From Spirochaetales bacterium (GTDB taxonomy: Bacteria; Spirochaetota; Spirochaetia; SZUA-6; DRHE01): a DNA stretch of 7,124 nucleotides. A program made the translations under genes and the position numbers. Shown here one piece after another: positions 5,622 through 7,124 of the stretch (positions within the stretch are counted from its first letter, which is position 1; each line of letters begins with the position of its first letter). The notes below the pieces were generated by a model, which saw nothing but the letters and a program-made list of their open reading frames with translations, had not been told where the DNA came from and did no database searches. The stretch spans positions 1 through 7,124 of the forward strand of contig JAGLQP010000094.1 in NCBI GenBank assembly GCA_023136785.1, written 5' to 3'.

Positions 5622-6392
5622 ATGTTTGGATTTCTGATTAAAAAGTCCTTCTTCGACATGTGGGACAATCTGATACATATCGTGATCTTGAATCTGGGAT
5701 TCATCCTTTGCTTCGCCGTTATTATATACTTTCCTCTGCTGTTTCGCGACATTCCCGTACTCTTTTTTATCGCACTGGGCATTGGAATGGCCATTCTGTT
5801 CGTGTATTCCGGCGTAATCAGCACAATGACGGCGACTATCGTGGATTACACTAAACCGGAGTTCAAAGATTTCCTCCCGGTTCTGAAGGCCACCTACCCC
5901 ACCAGCCTGTTGTTTGGCCTGATCAATCTGGTTCTCGTGATTCTTTTTCAGATCGCCTTTCGGGTGTATGGGGGAGTCCAGTCGTTTGTCGGACCTCTTG
6001 CCTCCTCGTTTCTCTTTTGGGTGCTGATTTTTTGGGCTCTCGCCTTTCAGTATTTCTTCTCTGTTCAGGCTAGGTTGGACAAAAACTTCAGAAAAATAAT
6101 AAAGAAAATGTTTCTCCTTCTCTTGGACAACCCGCTGTTCACCGTCGGCTTGTTCATCGGTGCGCTGATTACCTTCGCGATCTCCGCCTTCACAGCTTTC
6201 CTGCTGCCCGGGATAACCTCGATATTTCTCTGGTGGAATGTGGCTCTAAAGCTTCGGCTGTATAAGTATGATCACCTGGAGGAACACCCGGACGCCCGCC
6301 GGAATATTCCCTGGGACGCTCTCCTGACCAATGATCGGGAGCGGGTTGGAAAGAGAACGCTGAAGGGGATGATCTTTCCCTGGAAGGAATGA
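5622..6392 (+). CDS. Polytopic membrane protein, YesL/DUF624-like in outline
   Basis: A 256-residue inner-membrane protein of unknown function. Hydrophobic segments lie at about 19-41, 46-68, 95-116, 128-147, 171-190 and 190-208, giving five or six membrane passes. A basic cytoplasmic loop (RLDKNFRKIIKK, 151-162) and a charged C-terminal tail of about 45 residues follow. The start (FFDMWDNLIHIVILNLGFIL) and the order of helices recall YesL/DUF624 proteins, which have a Trp before a first helix with a LNL motif, but the match is loose and I assign the name only tentatively. The ATG at 5622 has only GAAG one base upstream as an SD. It is transcribed divergently from the J-domain operon and runs into the convergent flavodoxin-like gene with a 7-bp gap and no visible terminator. 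Confidence 0.85.
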   Translation: MFGFLIKKSFFDMWDNLIHIVILNLGFILCFAVIIYFPLLFRDIPVLFFIALGIGMAILFVYSGVISTMTATIVDYTKPEFKDFLPVLKATYPTSLLFGLINLVLVILFQIAFRVYGGVQSFVGPLASSFLFWVLIFWALAFQYFFSVQARLDKNFRKIIKKMFLLLLDNPLFTVGLFIGALITFAISAFTAFLLPGITSIFLWWNVALKLRLYKYDHLEEHPDARRNIPWDALLTNDRERVGKRTLKGMIFPWKE

Positions 6393-6399
6393 CCCGAAG

Positions 6400-6813
6400 T
6401 TACTTTATGTGTAAGTGTTTGCCGATTTCCTCGGCTTCCTGAGGGCTGTTGAGGATAGTGGAATACTTCAGAAACATTCCCTCCTTTTCCATGCTCTTCA
6501 TCAGCCGGGTGAGGGCTTTTGCCGCACCAAATACATTCTTGGTAACGAAGGCGAAACATCTCTTACCGGCCACCATCCCTGAGGAGTTCAAGTAATGACC
6601 GACCTTGTCAGGGACCTTGCCGCTGAAGTTCGACAGTGGCTCGGTACCCAAAGCAATATACTGATACATGGTCAACTTGGCGTTTACATCGTGATTCCCA
6701 TCGATGATGTCCACCTGATGGCCCTGTGACTCGATTCCTCTGGCAAGGGACCGGGTAATATTCAATATTCGATCCCTGGCGTTCGTGGCAAAAAAAACAA
6801 CCGCCGTTCTCAT
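6400..6813 (-). CDS. Flavodoxin-fold protein with a degenerate FMN loop
   Basis: A 137-residue cytosolic protein with the alternating strand and helix pattern of flavodoxins: strand 1 (TAVVFFAT, 3-10), helix 1 (RILNITRSLARGIES, 15-29), strand 2 (HQVDIID, 32-38), a YIALGTEP segment (52-59) where family members have the second FMN loop, then GKRCFAFVTKNVFGAAKALTRLMKSME (83-109) and a final helix with EAEEIGKHL. The last part matches flavodoxin-like proteins well. However, the first loop reads ATNARDR instead of the usual T/S-x-T-G-x-T, so FMN phosphate binding is doubtful. The ATG at 6813 is supported by GAGG (6823-6820) six bases upstream. It has its own promoter and faces the membrane protein gene. 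It could be a flavodoxin, an FMN-dependent reductase relative, or a non-flavin descendant. Confidence 0.82.
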   Translation of the reverse strand: MRTAVVFFATNARDRILNITRSLARGIESQGHQVDIIDGNHDVNAKLTMYQYIALGTEPLSNFSGKVPDKVGHYLNSSGMVAGKRCFAFVTKNVFGAAKALTRLMKSMEKEGMFLKYSTILNSPQEAEEIGKHLHIK

Positions 6814-6884
6814 GGCTTACCTCTTTATCTTGAGCACTCTGGAGGATTGTCTGCTCGAAATCGCATCGCAGTGACAGCCGGCGC

Positions 6885-6914
6885 TGGACCGCTGAATTAC
6901 ACTGCTGCTATAAT
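6885..6914 (+). promoter_or_regulatory. Promoter of the lipoprotein gene (extended -10)
   Basis: A perfect TATAAT (6909-6914) is preceded by TGC (6906-6908), making an extended -10. TGGACC (6885-6890, four of six) sits 18 bases upstream as the -35. The start is predicted near 6921, leaving a leader of about 40 bases before the TTG at 6961. It faces, and partly overlaps, the flavodoxin-like gene's promoter. Confidence 0.65.
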
Positions 6915-6919
6915 GGGTT

Positions 6920-6949
6920 AGTATACGGTCGAGTCTTAGGAAAGGTCAA
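6920..6949 (-). promoter_or_regulatory. Promoter of the flavodoxin-like gene
   Basis: TTGACC (6949-6944, five of six), an 18-base spacer, and TATACT (6925-6920, five of six). The start is predicted near 6913, so the leader is about 100 nt and shares its first bases, in antisense, with the lipoprotein transcript. The leader shows a short CAGC/GCTG hairpin but no riboswitch I can recognise. Confidence 0.6.
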
Positions 6950-6960
6950 GGTTATAGAGT

Positions 6961-7124
6961 TTGAAGCATCACTGCATCAGGATCGCCGTGGTCCTTACCC
7001 TTGCTGCAACCTGTTTGACGCTGTTCTCCTGCTTTCCCGGATCCGAGGCTCCCCTGCCCTCCACTCAGGAGATTACCATTACGGAAAGTTCGGTTGGAGT
7101 CAATTTTTCTCTTCATGTGAACAA
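6961..7124 (+). CDS. Putative lipoprotein, N-terminal 54 codons (runs off right edge)
   Basis: An open frame starts at TTG 6961 and reaches the edge with no stop. Residues 1-23 form a lipoprotein signal peptide: KHHCIR, then a hydrophobic core of about 16 residues (IAVVLTLAATCLTLFS), ending with the lipobox LFSC, so Cys24 would be lipidated. Phe at -2 is outside the strict E. coli consensus but is tolerated in spirochaetes. The mature part begins FPGSEAPLPSTQ and continues with strand-like ITITESSVGVNFSL, suggesting a beta-rich extracytoplasmic domain; the family is unknown. The start is limited by an in-frame TAG at 6955-6957, and a later GTG (6988) would lose the positive charges. AAGG (6948-6951) lies nine bases before the TTG, and a good promoter lies 50 bases upstream. 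Confidence 0.75.
   Translation, partial: MKHHCIRIAVVLTLAATCLTLFSCFPGSEAPLPSTQEITITESSVGVNFSLHVN

Noticed and set aside
6829..6838. TTGAGCACTC resembling a half of the CIRCE heat-shock operator
   Set aside because: No matching GAGTGCTAA arm follows at nine bases, and the downstream gene is not a heat-shock chaperone.

Overview
This is a chromosomal housekeeping window, most likely from a free-living or host-associated spirochaete (Spirochaetota). That assignment is inference. It rests on NusB lying next to a SurA-like parvulin lipoprotein-type chaperone (an arrangement I recall from Treponema), a bactofilin, a typical relaxed spirochaetal lipobox, frequent TTG start codons and mid-range GC. 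No mobile element, CRISPR array, tRNA or rRNA is visible.

Positions 5411 down to 1 (minus strand) form one tight block of seven genes. In transcription order they are a J-domain/TPR protein, a SurA-like periplasmic parvulin, nusB, a membrane-anchored TPR protein, a bactofilin, map, and the first 29 codons of an unrecognised gene cut by the window edge. Junctions are overlaps or short gaps (stop/start overlap, 23 bp, 4-bp overlap, 54 bp, 0 bp, 3 bp). A strong sigma70-type promoter (TTGACA-17-TATACT, 5517-5545) precedes the block, with a leader of about 100 nt that contains two hairpins and a 26-codon ORF ending on the first gene's start codon. A second promoter-like site sits directly before the parvulin gene. 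The theme is protein biogenesis (J-domain co-chaperone, periplasmic foldase, N-terminal Met removal), rRNA transcription (NusB) and cell shape (bactofilin).

Positions 5622-6392 (plus strand) encode a polytopic membrane protein that loosely resembles the YesL/DUF624 type. It converges, with a 7-bp gap, on a minus-strand flavodoxin-fold protein (6400-6813) whose FMN phosphate loop is degenerate. Upstream of the latter, two good promoters point at each other inside 65 bp: one serves the flavodoxin-like gene, the other a plus-strand lipoprotein gene that begins at a TTG (6961) and runs off the right edge.

The points most worth checking are the structured leader ORF of the operon, the paired C8 and A8 tracts (with an in-frame A AAA AAG heptamer) in the parvulin gene's interdomain linker, the interlocked promoters at 6885-6949, and the membrane-anchored TPR/bactofilin pair. 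I do not see a convincing wholly new system; these are unusual features of ordinary genes.
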